Below, in pieces: positions 16,871 through 26,183 of a stretch of 64,000 nucleotides of DNA (the first letter of the stretch is position 1; each line of letters starts with the position of its first letter). The notes below the pieces were generated by a model. That model ran no database searches and was not told the DNA's origin. It saw only the letters and a program-made list of their open reading frames with translations. Both the position numbers and the translations under genes were made by a program. Origin of the DNA: Sulfurospirillum deleyianum DSM 6946 (GTDB taxonomy: Bacteria > Campylobacterota > Campylobacteria > Campylobacterales > Sulfurospirillaceae); NCBI RefSeq assembly GCF_000024885.1, contig NC_013512.1, positions 682,001-746,000 of the forward strand, written 5' to 3'.

Positions 16871-18943
16871 TTAGAGATTTTTCTTCATGACCCGTTGCGC
16901 TTCATTAATATACTCAACCGCTGCATCTAAGCGTTGTTTGGTATATTTAAATCCATGCACACCCCATGAACCGTCTTTTTCGATTAAATCAACAGTATCT
17001 TGAGCTTTTTCGATGAGCTCATACACACGTGCTTTATCCGAAGGTGCTAATTTTTTCACTTCAAGCAGAGAGTAGAGTCCTTGAATACCCACTTTGACTT
17101 GTGTAAATTCGTCTTTGACAGGTGTTTGCCATCCCATCACTTCGTTATAGACTTGTTTTTGGTCTTTAAAGTGAAGTGTCTCTTTGAGTTCAGAGTTAAT
17201 AGGACTATGACACCCTTTTGCATCAACTTGGTCTTTATCTGCCCATGTTGTACGTGCACATGCCCACATTAAATCTACAAAGTTACGGCCATCTTTATTA
17301 CGCTCAAAATGCCAATCTTTGGTATCACGAGGACCTGTTGCCGCAGAACTGGCTACCATTGTTTTCATTTTTGGATCGACTTCGATTTTCCACATATGAG
17401 AGCGGCGTTGGGTATCAAAGCCTGCTTGATCTTGGAATTGGATAGCGTAGAAGTTTTCACAACTCATCAAAAATGGCATATGGCAGGTCGCACAACTGTT
17501 TTTGCTGTGTGTGTCTGATTTTGAATGAATGTAGGCTTGTTCTTTATGACAATCCGCACACTCTTTTTTCAATTTTGGTTTGGTATAGAATGAACTTAAA
17601 TAGCCTTGGTTGGCGTTGTAATTCATTCCTTTGACATCTTTTTCCCCTGCTAAATCACCTGTAACATCGTGTGGATCATGGCAGGTCGCACAACGCATAC
17701 CTTTTTGGTAGTGTGCTGTAAAATAAGATTGCGCACCCTCAGTACCACAACCAGGTCCCATGGATTTGAATTTAGAACTAAATGCCAAATCAGGTTTGCC
17801 GACATTAAGTGGGTTGTTTCTTGCTAAATCAGGACTGTAAGAGAAGCGTTGGTGACAGCGTTCACAGTTAGAAATCAGTAAGCCCGAACTACCTTCTAAG
17901 TGACCTCCTGCGCCATGACACTCTTCACATGAAACACCTTTAGAGATGGTATGTTTTTGTAGCTCTTTTGGATTTCCCAATGCGGCATAGAACTCGTTTT
18001 GGTTTTTAAAATCAAACTTCCACGGGTGGCATACTTCACAATAGGAAGTTGACGCCTGAAATGACATTGATTTTTTGTATTTGGCGGCATACGATGCTAA
18101 GCCTCGTACATATCCACCATTGTCACCATACTCTTCAAGCGTTACAGGAAATTCAGGTATCCACTTCTTGATTTTTTTAGCTACTTCAGGGCTTAAGTTG
18201 TATGCCCATGTACGTTGCCATTGGTTAGCACCTGCTGTAATTTGACCTGTACCATTTTTCAACAAACCTCCCTCAACATGGTAGGTTCCACGTAACAACC
18301 ATGCGTCAAAAAAGCCCATTTTTGTTCTAAGGTGACCTATAGTACAATAGATGACATCAGGTGTAATACCTTGAGGTAAAATGGATGCAGTGTCTTTGTC
18401 AAAGACAGGCTCATTCAGTTTGTTATTGACCTCTGGGTGTTCGCCTGGGAAACGGACTGTGGTGGCGTGTCGTGATCTGCTCCAGGTCTCATACTGCGCA
18501 GGGTGACACTCACCACACTTCTCTGGTCCTATGAATTTATTGGGATATTGCAGGGTTGAATTACGTGCAACCCGATACATCATAGAACTAAACCCTTCAC
18601 CACCGCTTCGTTTTGAGGCTTTAGAAAAATCAACCCCATGACCCTCTTCAAGCCACTCATGACCACGGTCTCCAACGACGAGTTTTCCCACCGTTTTCCC
18701 ACCGTATTTGGTAAAAATAGGGTGATTTTTAAAGAGCCAGTCATACATGGCTTTCTCTTCAACAATATAGTCTTGCAAAGAGATAACGCCTCTGCTCTCT
18801 TTTGTTCCCTTAGGATTTGCAATGACCTCTCTTGCCTCCTTACTCATTTGCATGCCTTCCATAGCACCAGCGCTGGTTGCGCTAATGGCACAGAGACTGG
18901 TACACATGAATAAACCAAGTAACACTTTGTCCCATTTTCTCAT
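16871..18943 (-). CDS. mccA: MccA, octaheme cytochrome c sulfite reductase (heme c-copper enzyme)
   Basis: The ATG at 18943 (MRKWDKVLLG) is preferred over a frame start at 18967 because AAAGGAGGAAAC precedes it. 690 residues with a signal peptide. Seven CX2CH heme motifs occur in order: CGECH, CEVCH, CEECH, CERCH, CATCH, CADCH, CATCH. An eighth has the unusual spacing CX15CH (C562 to C578-H579), the signature of MccA, which reduces sulfite to sulfide with six electrons. The Wolinella enzyme holds Cu(I) between two Cys at the active heme; candidates here are the Cys in GPGCGTEG and in FLMSCENF. Located in the periplasm. First structural gene of the operon; mccRS lie upstream on the same strand. 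Confidence 0.95.
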   Translation of the reverse strand: MRKWDKVLLGLFMCTSLCAISATSAGAMEGMQMSKEAREVIANPKGTKESRGVISLQDYIVEEKAMYDWLFKNHPIFTKYGGKTVGKLVVGDRGHEWLEEGHGVDFSKASKRSGGEGFSSMMYRVARNSTLQYPNKFIGPEKCGECHPAQYETWSRSRHATTVRFPGEHPEVNNKLNEPVFDKDTASILPQGITPDVIYCTIGHLRTKMGFFDAWLLRGTYHVEGGLLKNGTGQITAGANQWQRTWAYNLSPEVAKKIKKWIPEFPVTLEEYGDNGGYVRGLASYAAKYKKSMSFQASTSYCEVCHPWKFDFKNQNEFYAALGNPKELQKHTISKGVSCEECHGAGGHLEGSSGLLISNCERCHQRFSYSPDLARNNPLNVGKPDLAFSSKFKSMGPGCGTEGAQSYFTAHYQKGMRCATCHDPHDVTGDLAGEKDVKGMNYNANQGYLSSFYTKPKLKKECADCHKEQAYIHSKSDTHSKNSCATCHMPFLMSCENFYAIQFQDQAGFDTQRRSHMWKIEVDPKMKTMVASSAATGPRDTKDWHFERNKDGRNFVDLMWACARTTWADKDQVDAKGCHSPINSELKETLHFKDQKQVYNEVMGWQTPVKDEFTQVKVGIQGLYSLLEVKKLAPSDKARVYELIEKAQDTVDLIEKDGSWGVHGFKYTKQRLDAAVEYINEAQRVMKKNL

Positions 18944-19121
18944 GTTTCCTCCTTTGAGACATTCCAACCTTAATTGTCTGCTTTGATGGAAAAATCGTGG
19001 GTATTTTTCCTCTCAGAAGTGAACAATTAAAACATCTTCGTATAGAAATGTTTCGTAAAAATCCTAACATGAAAAAAGGGGAGAAAAGGGGGAAGTATTA
19101 AATTAGTGTTAAATTGAAAGA

Positions 19122-20537
19122 TTAAAACATAAGTGTAAAGATAACACCTTCTTCACTGTTTTTTACATGTAAAGAGGCGTTGTTTTTGTGCATAATCATT
19201 TGACTCATATAAAGCCCCAGCCCATTGCTAGACTCTTTGGTCGTTACATGAGGCTCAAAGATTTTATCTATAAGGTCAGGGTCTATCGTGCCTGCATTGT
19301 TAAAAAGGGTAATAATGGGCGTTGTATTTTCTACAAAGGCTCTAATTTCTATCACGCGTGTAGGTGTTTGGTGCGCTATAAAAGCCTCTTTTGCATTGTT
19401 CATAATGTTAATGAGCACTTGAACAATTTCATTGGGATAGCCTAAATGGATAAAATTTTCTTTTATCTCAATACGTACGTCAATGGCGTATTTTTCTAAA
19501 GAAGCACTGAGCAATCGCTTTGCTTGATAGATGATTTCTTGTGCGCTAAACTCTTTTTTTGAACTATTTGGGGCAAAAAAGTTTCTAAAATCATCAATCG
19601 TATTGGACATGAAACTTAGCTGTTCATTGGCTTCTTTTATTTTTTGTGTCAGTTTTTCTTTGGTGAGTTTATCTTTTTCACTGTGCAATTCAAGATTAAT
19701 CAAAATAGCGCTGACTTGTGCTAAGGGTTGACGCCACTGATGCGAAATATTGCCTATCATTTCGCCCATCGAGGCAAGTCTGTTTTGACTCATCATCAGC
19801 ATTTGATTATTTTCTTGTAGTTTAAGTTCACTTTTGTGAATTTTATAGAGAAAAAAGATAAACAACATAAAGACGATGAGCATGACCGTTCCCCCTACGA
19901 TAAACTCTTTGACATGATACGTTAGGATGCTCAAAACGGGGATTTTAAAGGTAATCATTGCGATAACATCACCTACGTTACTTTTAAATTCGGGAATACT
20001 ATGATACTGCTCCACCATGCGTTTAGGTGCGCTGTTGGCAACATGACACTCCACACAGGAGGGGTGAGAGTTGCGTATAGGAAGCCCTACAAAAAAGTAA
20101 GGAGTTTTGTTTTCTGTAATAATATGCGAATACTCTTCATACACACCCTCTTTCAAATCATCTAAAATCTCATGCTCAAAGTCATTCCCTTCATGGGCGG
20201 GATTAAGAGGGTTATAGGCAATAAGTTTGTAATCATAATTGATATTTTTTTTCATACGCTGAATTTCATAAATAGAGCGGGTGATATACGTTGATGAGAG
20301 CAAACGTGGATCAAAAAAATCATGCACTAACATTTTTTTCTCTTTAAGCTCCTCAATCAGCGGACGCTGGACAATGGAGACATAATCACGAATAGCATTC
20401 ATCGTATCAAGCACGGTAATTGCCTCTTGTCTGGCATCTTTAAGGGCAAGTTCTCGATAAAAGTTGAAAAACAAAAGGGTAATAATCGCATACAAAAGCA
20501 CAAAAAGGAGGGTAATAGCTTTAAAGTTGTATTTCAC
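19122..20537 (-). CDS. mccS: MccS-like sensor kinase with a periplasmic heme c motif
   Basis: 471 residues. TM1 is at about 7-27 and a periplasmic domain (about 30-210) of DUF3365/Tll0287-like appearance contains SCVECHVA, with CVECH at residues 161-165, a c-type heme attachment site. TM2 is at about 212-235. The H-box MGEMIGNISHQWRQPL and ATPase boxes (NAKEAF, FNNAGTI, FEPHVT, SSNGLGLYMS) follow. The heme suggests direct redox, NO or sulfite sensing. The GTG start overlaps the end of the response regulator gene by 17 bases. In Wolinella a two-component system accompanies mcc; control of mcc is inferred from position here. A TTACATGTAA copy (19163) is read as Leu-His-Val. Confidence 0.85.
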   Translation of the reverse strand: MKYNFKAITLLFVLLYAIITLLFFNFYRELALKDARQEAITVLDTMNAIRDYVSIVQRPLIEELKEKKMLVHDFFDPRLLSSTYITRSIYEIQRMKKNINYDYKLIAYNPLNPAHEGNDFEHEILDDLKEGVYEEYSHIITENKTPYFFVGLPIRNSHPSCVECHVANSAPKRMVEQYHSIPEFKSNVGDVIAMITFKIPVLSILTYHVKEFIVGGTVMLIVFMLFIFFLYKIHKSELKLQENNQMLMMSQNRLASMGEMIGNISHQWRQPLAQVSAILINLELHSEKDKLTKEKLTQKIKEANEQLSFMSNTIDDFRNFFAPNSSKKEFSAQEIIYQAKRLLSASLEKYAIDVRIEIKENFIHLGYPNEIVQVLINIMNNAKEAFIAHQTPTRVIEIRAFVENTTPIITLFNNAGTIDPDLIDKIFEPHVTTKESSNGLGLYMSQMIMHKNNASLHVKNSEEGVIFTLMF

Positions 20538-21225
20538 ACACGTATCCTACCCCATAAAGATTTTTAATGAAATCACTGTGAATCTTTTTGCGTAACTCTT
20601 TGACAATGGATTTTAAGGCTTCTTTGCTGGGTTGTTCAAACTCCCACATGTATTCAAAAAGCTGTTCATAGGTGATGGTTTGGTTGGGACGTTTTAAAAA
20701 GTACTCCAACAATCGGCTCTCACTTTTGGAGAGATGCAAGGTATTTTGATGAAGAGTAATTGTTTTACGACAATAATCATACACGCACTCAGGCATAATA
20801 GAGATCACAGGTTGGTGATCAACCAGTTCAAGAGCAACATCTTCCAATGCTTTAATTAAGGTGTTTTTATCGTAGGGTTTGGTGAGGTAGCGTGTGATTT
20901 TAAGCTCAACGGCTCGCCAAAGATACTCTTGTTCCGTATGGGCTGAGAGAATGATGATAGGAATTTTTTTATTGACTTGACGAATTTTTTTAACCACTTC
21001 AAGTCCATCCATGTGTGGAATAGAAACATCCAACATCAACACATCATAGATGTTGCCTAAGGCTTCTTCTAACGCTTCACGTCCATCTTTAACGCCTACA
21101 ACTTTGCCAAAAAAAAGTTCCAAAGACTCCATAATATTGCAGAGAATAATCGCTTCATCTTCTACGCATAAAACATTTTTATCTGATAGAATATCTAAAA
21201 GGTTATAGGTGTTCATTGTGTGCAT
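20521..21225 (-). CDS. mccR: MccR-like OmpR-family response regulator
   Basis: 234 residues: a receiver domain (about 13-125) with acidic pocket VEDE, phospho-acceptor Asp in DVLMLDVSIPHMDG and Lys in TKPYD, then a winged-helix DNA-binding domain (about 150-232) with LSKSESRLLEYFLKRPNQTITYEQLFEYMW. It is first in a two-gene unit with the kinase and divergent from nrfH. An alternative ATG lies three codons in, at 21216. Likely target: the promoter in front of mccA (18944-19121). That is inference. Confidence 0.85.
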   Translation of the reverse strand: MHTMNTYNLLDILSDKNVLCVEDEAIILCNIMESLELFFGKVVGVKDGREALEEALGNIYDVLMLDVSIPHMDGLEVVKKIRQVNKKIPIIILSAHTEQEYLWRAVELKITRYLTKPYDKNTLIKALEDVALELVDHQPVISIMPECVYDYCRKTITLHQNTLHLSKSESRLLEYFLKRPNQTITYEQLFEYMWEFEQPSKEALKSIVKELRKKIHSDFIKNLYGVGYVCEIQL

Positions 21226-21617
21226 CTTTATAAGAAAAATAAATAGGTCTTAAAAAAAACAGAAAAATAGTATCTGCTTTTTTCTTATAACATTATTTTG
21301 TAAGATTTTTTTTATTTTTATCGTTATTACCTCTTTTTCTCCTTTGAAATAACCTAGATATCGTGCTTTTAGCTCTTCTATAAAGTGGAGTCATTTTCTC
21401 TTGAATTAAGAAAAATTGATATAAGTCAAGGTTTTTTTTTCACTTTATTTATACAATAACCACAATCTTAGTATTATCTTTTACGTTTAAATAAAAATTA
21501 ATAATAGGAGGTTAGGTCTTTAGTTACACGATGATGCAGATCATGTGTGTTTGGGTTGGGCGTTGTTGCTTTTACATGTAAAGATGGAAAGTTAACGAAA
21601 AGAATAAAGGAGGAAAT
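21226..21617. promoter_or_regulatory. Divergent intergenic region mccR / nrfH with FNR-like box
   Basis: A 392-base AT-rich region without a gene. TTGATATAAGTCAA at 21416-21429 matches the Crp/Fnr consensus TTGAT-N4-ATCAA with one mismatch and lies about 190 bases before nrfH. A TTACATGTAA copy lies at 21572-21581, and a GGAGG at about 21609 serves the GTG start of nrfH. TAGGAGGTTAGG near 21504 could be a decoy ribosome site; no convincing small frame follows it. Confidence 0.5.
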
Positions 21618-22151
21618 GTGAAAAATAGTAATTTCCTAAAATACGCAGCATTGGGTGCTTTTATCGTAGCCATTGGTTTTTTTGTTTACATGCTTAATGC
21701 ATCTAAGGCGCTGTCGTATCTCTCCAGTGATCCTAAGGCCTGTATCAACTGTCACGTCATGAACACGCAATACGCAACATGGCAACACAGTTCACATGCT
21801 GAACGGGCCACATGTGTCGATTGTCACTTACCACGGGACAACATGGTAAACAAATATATCGCAAAGGCCATTGATGGGTACAACCATAGTATGGCATTTA
21901 CGTTTAATACGTATAAAAATGCGATTAAAATCAGTGACAATGGTGCGCAAAGAGTTCAGGATAATTGTATCTCTTGCCATAAAAGTCTGACTTCAGGCAT
22001 GGTAAACAACAGTGATAAGTATCATAATTATGATGATCCAAGTGTCGCTACGGGCAGACGATGTTGGGAGTGTCATAAAGGCGTACCTCATGGCAAGGTA
22101 AGAGGTCTTACCACAACACCTAATGCGTTGGGTGTTAAAGAAGTTAAGTAA
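21618..22151 (+). CDS. nrfH: NrfH, tetraheme membrane quinol dehydrogenase
   Basis: 177 residues of the NapC/NirT/NrfH family. One N-terminal membrane helix (about 8-28) anchors a periplasmic domain with four heme motifs: CINCH, CVDCH, CISCH and CWECH. It oxidises menaquinol and hands electrons to NrfA, with which it forms a stable complex in Wolinella and Sulfurospirillum. The GTG start has AAGGAGGAAAT directly upstream. nrfA follows after eight bases. Confidence 0.95.
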   Translation: MKNSNFLKYAALGAFIVAIGFFVYMLNASKALSYLSSDPKACINCHVMNTQYATWQHSSHAERATCVDCHLPRDNMVNKYIAKAIDGYNHSMAFTFNTYKNAIKISDNGAQRVQDNCISCHKSLTSGMVNNSDKYHNYDDPSVATGRRCWECHKGVPHGKVRGLTTTPNALGVKEVK

Positions 22152-22159
22152 AAGGAAGG

Positions 22160-23710
22160 ATGATGATGAAGTTTAAATTATTACTTGCTGGTTCATTGGT
22201 AGCGGTTGGTGCGATGGCGCTTTTAGCGAGCAACATCAACGAAAAAGAGAAACAACGCGTTGAGTTAGCAAAAGCACCAAGTGAAGCAGGAATTGCTGGT
22301 AAAGAGAAGAGTGAAGAGTGGGCAAAATACTATCCACGTCAGTTTGACTCATGGAAAAAAACAAAAGAGTATGATAGTTTCACTGATATGCTCGCAAAAG
22401 ACCCAGCACTGGTTATTGCATGGTCTGGTTATGCGTTTTCTAAAGATTATAACTCCCCACGTGGACACTACTATGCGTTGCAAGACAATGTGAATAGTCT
22501 TCGAACAGGAGCACCTGTCGATGCTAAAACAGGTCCTTTGCCAACAGCGTGTTGGACATGTAAATCTCCTGATGTTCCTCGTTTGATTGAAGAAGATGGC
22601 GAGTTGGAGTATTTTACAGGTAAATGGGCAAAATATGGTTCTCAAATCGTGAATGTTATCGGTTGTGCGAACTGCCATGATGATAAAACAGCTGAACTTA
22701 AAGTGCGTGTTCCTCATCTAAATCGTGGACTTCAAGCAGCGGGTTTAAAAACCTTTGAAGAATCAACCCACCAAGATAAACGTACATTGGTGTGTGCACA
22801 GTGTCACGTTGAGTATTATTTCAAAAAAACCGAGTGGAAAGATGCCAAAGGTGCGGATAAAACAGCGATGGTGGTTACACTTCCATGGGCAAATGGTGTC
22901 GGTAAAGATGGTAATGCAGGCGTTGAGGGCATGATTAAGTACTACGATGAGATTAATTTCTCTGATTGGACACACAATATCTCTAAAACCCCAATGTTAA
23001 AAGCGCAACACCCTGGTTTTGAGTTCTGGAAATCTGGAATTCACGGTCAAAAAGGTGTTTCATGTGCCGATTGTCATATGCCTTATACACAAGAGGGTTC
23101 CGTGAAGTATTCTGATCACCAAGTGAAAGAAAATCCATTGGATTCTATGGATCAAAGTTGTATGAACTGTCACAGAGAGAGTGAGTCAAAGCTTAGAGGC
23201 ATTGTTCACCAAAAATATGAGAGAAAAGAGTTCTTAAACAAAGTAGCGTTTGATAATATCGGTAAAGCTCACTTAGAGACAGGTAAAGCAATCGAAGCGG
23301 GTGCAAGTGATGAAGAGCTTAAAGAAGTGCGTAAACTCATCCGTCATGGACAGTTTAAAGCGGATATGGCGATTGCGGCTCATGGTAACTACTTCCATGC
23401 ACCTGAAGAGACACTTCGTTTACTCGCAGCGGGTAGTGATGATGCTCAAAAAGCACGTCTTCTTTTAGTGAAAATTTTGGCAAAACACGGTGTAATGGAT
23501 TATATTGCTCCTGATTTTGATACCAAAGATAAAGCTCAAAAATTGGCCAAAGTGGATATCGCTGCATTGGCTGCTGAGAAAATGAAGTTTAAACAAACTT
23601 TAGAGCAAGAGTGGAAAAAAGAAGCAAAAGCAAAAGGAAGAGCGAATCCTGAGCTTTACAAAGATGTTGATACCATTAACGATGGTAAATCATCTTGGAA
23701 TAAAAAGTAA
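22160..23710 (+). CDS. nrfA: NrfA, pentaheme nitrite reductase (ammonia forming)
   Basis: 516 residues with a signal peptide. Reduces nitrite to ammonium with six electrons, and can also act on NO, hydroxylamine and sulfite. The active-site heme motif is CWTCK (residues 131-135), and four CX2CH motifs follow: CANCH, CAQCH, CADCH and CMNCH. The three ATG codons at 22160, 22163 and 22166 are all possible starts after AAGGAAGG. The CX2CK heme requires a dedicated ligase, supplied by nrfI just downstream. The codons for TCK create an ACATGTAA half-match to the window's palindrome, but not a full copy. Confidence 0.97.
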   Translation: MMMKFKLLLAGSLVAVGAMALLASNINEKEKQRVELAKAPSEAGIAGKEKSEEWAKYYPRQFDSWKKTKEYDSFTDMLAKDPALVIAWSGYAFSKDYNSPRGHYYALQDNVNSLRTGAPVDAKTGPLPTACWTCKSPDVPRLIEEDGELEYFTGKWAKYGSQIVNVIGCANCHDDKTAELKVRVPHLNRGLQAAGLKTFEESTHQDKRTLVCAQCHVEYYFKKTEWKDAKGADKTAMVVTLPWANGVGKDGNAGVEGMIKYYDEINFSDWTHNISKTPMLKAQHPGFEFWKSGIHGQKGVSCADCHMPYTQEGSVKYSDHQVKENPLDSMDQSCMNCHRESESKLRGIVHQKYERKEFLNKVAFDNIGKAHLETGKAIEAGASDEELKEVRKLIRHGQFKADMAIAAHGNYFHAPEETLRLLAAGSDDAQKARLLLVKILAKHGVMDYIAPDFDTKDKAQKLAKVDIAALAAEKMKFKQTLEQEWKKEAKAKGRANPELYKDVDTINDGKSSWNKK

Positions 23711-23719
23711 GTATGATTG

Positions 23720-23746
23720 AAGATGAAGGGGTTTCTCCTTCATCTT
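23720..23746 (+). terminator. Hairpin between nrfA and nrfI
   Basis: AAGATGAAGG (23720-23729) pairs perfectly with CCTTCATCTT (23737-23746) across a 7-base loop, followed by TATG rather than a long T-run. It probably gives partial termination or 3-prime protection, so that nrfHA is expressed more strongly than nrfIJ. Confidence 0.6.
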
Positions 23747-23807
23747 TATGTTATACTAAAGTGACGTAAGGATGACGTTATTTTCGTATAACATAAAGGA
23801 TTTTGTG

Positions 23808-26183
23808 GTGTTACTTAGCATTTTGCGTTCGTATAAGACCATGCTGTTTGTACTTATCGCTTTAGCCTTAGGTGCGGCGGTTGCAACCTTTTTAGAGAAT
23901 GATTTTGGTACGGCGTTTGCGAGGCATTATGTCTATGATGCGCTTTGGTATGAAGCGCTTTTGTGTCTAGCCTCTTTAAATATCGCATTGGTACTTTATC
24001 GCACCAAAATGTTTTTACATGTAAGCCGTTTTAGTTTTCATGCAGCGTTTATTCTCCTGCTGATTGGCGCAGGACTCTCCCGTTATTTTGGGGTGGATGG
24101 CGTGATGAAAATTCGTGAAAACAGCAGTGCAAATACGATTTTTTCCACCGAACTCAATGAAGAAATTACCCTTCCTTTTACTGTACATCTTAAAGATTTT
24201 GAGATGGAGCGTTACTATGGAAGTAAAGCACCTTCGTCGTATAACAGCGATGTTCGTATTGAAGATGGCACGGTAAGTTTTGATGCGCATATTTCCATGA
24301 ATGAGCCTCTTACTTACAAAGGGTATAAATTTTTTCAAACCTTCTATGACCCTGATGAAAAAGGAACGATTCTCTCCGTAACCAAAGACCCTGGGGTTGA
24401 AGTGACGTATGTAGGATATGCGCTTTTGTTTTTCGGACTGATTTTTAATCTTTTCGATAAAACATCACGCTTTTCAAAGCTTCTTGCTTCGATGAAACAG
24501 ACCTCCTTGCTTGTTGTTTTGATACTTTTGACACAAACCCCACTTTTTTCGCACAGTGCGTATGTTCAGACCTATTTGGATGAGCATCGAGCCAACAGTG
24601 TACACGTCGCAGAGGCGTTTGGAGAGCTTGTGGTGCAGTCTCGTATGGGACGCATGAAACCTTTTGATACACTCGCTCAAGAGGTACTCTATAAACTCAG
24701 TGGTAAAAGCGCTTTGTATGAAATGAGCCCGACGCAAATTGCGCTAGGAATGCTCTCGCATCCAAGTTTGTGGAAAAAATTGCCGATGATTCAAACCAAA
24801 ACGCCAAAACTCAGGGAGTTTGTTGGTGTTTCACCGACACAAAAACTGCTTCGTTTTGAGGATTTTTTTGAGGGACATCGCTATAAACTAAAAGAGGCTC
24901 TGCAAAAAGCTTTAGCGCTGAAGCCTAGCCAACGAGGAACCTTTGAAAACGACGTGATTAAAGTCGATGAGAGGTTGAGCATAGCCTTTATGATGTACCA
25001 AGGGGTGTTGTTTAAACTCTTTCCTCTCATTGGTGATGAACATCATACATGGGTGGCGTTTGAGCAGCTCATTATGAAGGGTAAAGGCGAAGAACAAAAA
25101 GAGGTGCAAGAAGCCTCCGTTGCGTTTGCAACGGCTTTGTTTGAGCGAAACTATGAAAAAGCATCGTTACATGTAAAAACCTTTGAGGCGTTTCAAACAC
25201 GCTATGGTTCAGAGATTATGCCTTCAAAAACACATGTGAAGGTGGAGCTTTTTTACAATCACGTGAAAATCTTTGAGCGTTTAACACTGGCGTATGTGTT
25301 GGTGAGTATCGCATTGCTCATAGCGGCGTTTGGGCAGGTTTTTGCGCCACATATCTTTACATGTAAAAGGCTCAAACCTCTTTTTTACGGGGTAGTTTTA
25401 CTTTTTATCTTGCATACATTGGGATTGGCTCTGAGGTGGTATGTTAGCTCTCACGCACCGATGAGCGATACGTATGAGTCGATGATTTATATTGCATGGT
25501 CGTGTTTGCTTTTTTGTATGCTCTTTATGCGTCATTCACTTTTTGCGCTCTCTGGTTCGGTGATGATGGCGGGAATTTTTATGTTTGTAGCGCATTTAGG
25601 AAACATGGACCCTGAAATTACCAACCTTGTGCCTGTGCTTAAATCCTTTTGGCTCAGCCTTCATGTCTCGATTATTACGGCTAGTTATGGCTTTTTTGCT
25701 CTGGCATGTGCGCTGGGATTTTTTACGCTTATACTCTTTACATGTAAACGCTCTTCTAACATTACAAAAGCCATTTTAAGCTTAAGCGTGATGAATGAAG
25801 TCGTGCTTATCTTAGGCTTAAGCCTTTTGGTGATTGGTAACTTTTTAGGGGCGATTTGGGCGAATGAGTCGTGGGGACGTTACTGGGGGTGGGATCCTAA
25901 GGAGACGTGGGCGTATATTGCGATTATTGTTTATACGATTATTTTACATGTAAGGCTGATTCCAAAACTCTATTCGCACTACCTTTTTGCCGTACTCTCT
26001 TTGTTGGGATTTAGTTCTATTTTAATGACCTATTTTGGGGTGAATTTTTACTTAGCGGGGATGCACTCTTATGCCACGGGTGATCCTGTGCCGATTCCTC
26101 GTTGGGTTTATGGTACACTTTTTTGTGTCACATTGCTGATTCTCGTTTCATATAAAAACAAACATTTAAAGGAAGAAAAATGA
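23808..26183 (+). CDS. nrfI: NrfI, CcsBA-type heme ligase for the CX2CK heme of NrfA
   Basis: A fused CcsB-CcsA cytochrome c synthase of about 792 residues in the inner membrane. The frame is open from ATG 23772, but AAAGGA before GTG codons at 23805/23808 gives an N-terminus like the family (VLLSILRSYKTMLFVLIAL). The CcsB part includes VATFLENDFG and GVDGVMKIRE. A periplasmic linker follows, and the CcsA part holds the WWD motif WANESWGRYWGWDPKETW. In Wolinella NrfI (CcsA2) attaches heme to the Lys-ligated motif of NrfA. Five TTACATGTAA copies fall in this one gene (24015, 25167, 25357, 25738, 25944), far more than in any other. Confidence 0.93.
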   Translation: MLLSILRSYKTMLFVLIALALGAAVATFLENDFGTAFARHYVYDALWYEALLCLASLNIALVLYRTKMFLHVSRFSFHAAFILLLIGAGLSRYFGVDGVMKIRENSSANTIFSTELNEEITLPFTVHLKDFEMERYYGSKAPSSYNSDVRIEDGTVSFDAHISMNEPLTYKGYKFFQTFYDPDEKGTILSVTKDPGVEVTYVGYALLFFGLIFNLFDKTSRFSKLLASMKQTSLLVVLILLTQTPLFSHSAYVQTYLDEHRANSVHVAEAFGELVVQSRMGRMKPFDTLAQEVLYKLSGKSALYEMSPTQIALGMLSHPSLWKKLPMIQTKTPKLREFVGVSPTQKLLRFEDFFEGHRYKLKEALQKALALKPSQRGTFENDVIKVDERLSIAFMMYQGVLFKLFPLIGDEHHTWVAFEQLIMKGKGEEQKEVQEASVAFATALFERNYEKASLHVKTFEAFQTRYGSEIMPSKTHVKVELFYNHVKIFERLTLAYVLVSIALLIAAFGQVFAPHIFTCKRLKPLFYGVVLLFILHTLGLALRWYVSSHAPMSDTYESMIYIAWSCLLFCMLFMRHSLFALSGSVMMAGIFMFVAHLGNMDPEITNLVPVLKSFWLSLHVSIITASYGFFALACALGFFTLILFTCKRSSNITKAILSLSVMNEVVLILGLSLLVIGNFLGAIWANESWGRYWGWDPKETWAYIAIIVYTIILHVRLIPKLYSHYLFAVLSLLGFSSILMTYFGVNFYLAGMHSYATGDPVPIPRWVYGTLFCVTLLILVSYKNKHLKEEK

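Noticed and set aside
22553-22562. GGACATGTAA in nrfA as another palindrome copy
   Set aside because: It matches only the right half and is explained by the conserved CWTCK codons of the NrfA active site. TGACATGTAA at 61251 and CACATGTG at 25221 were left out for the same lack of a full match.
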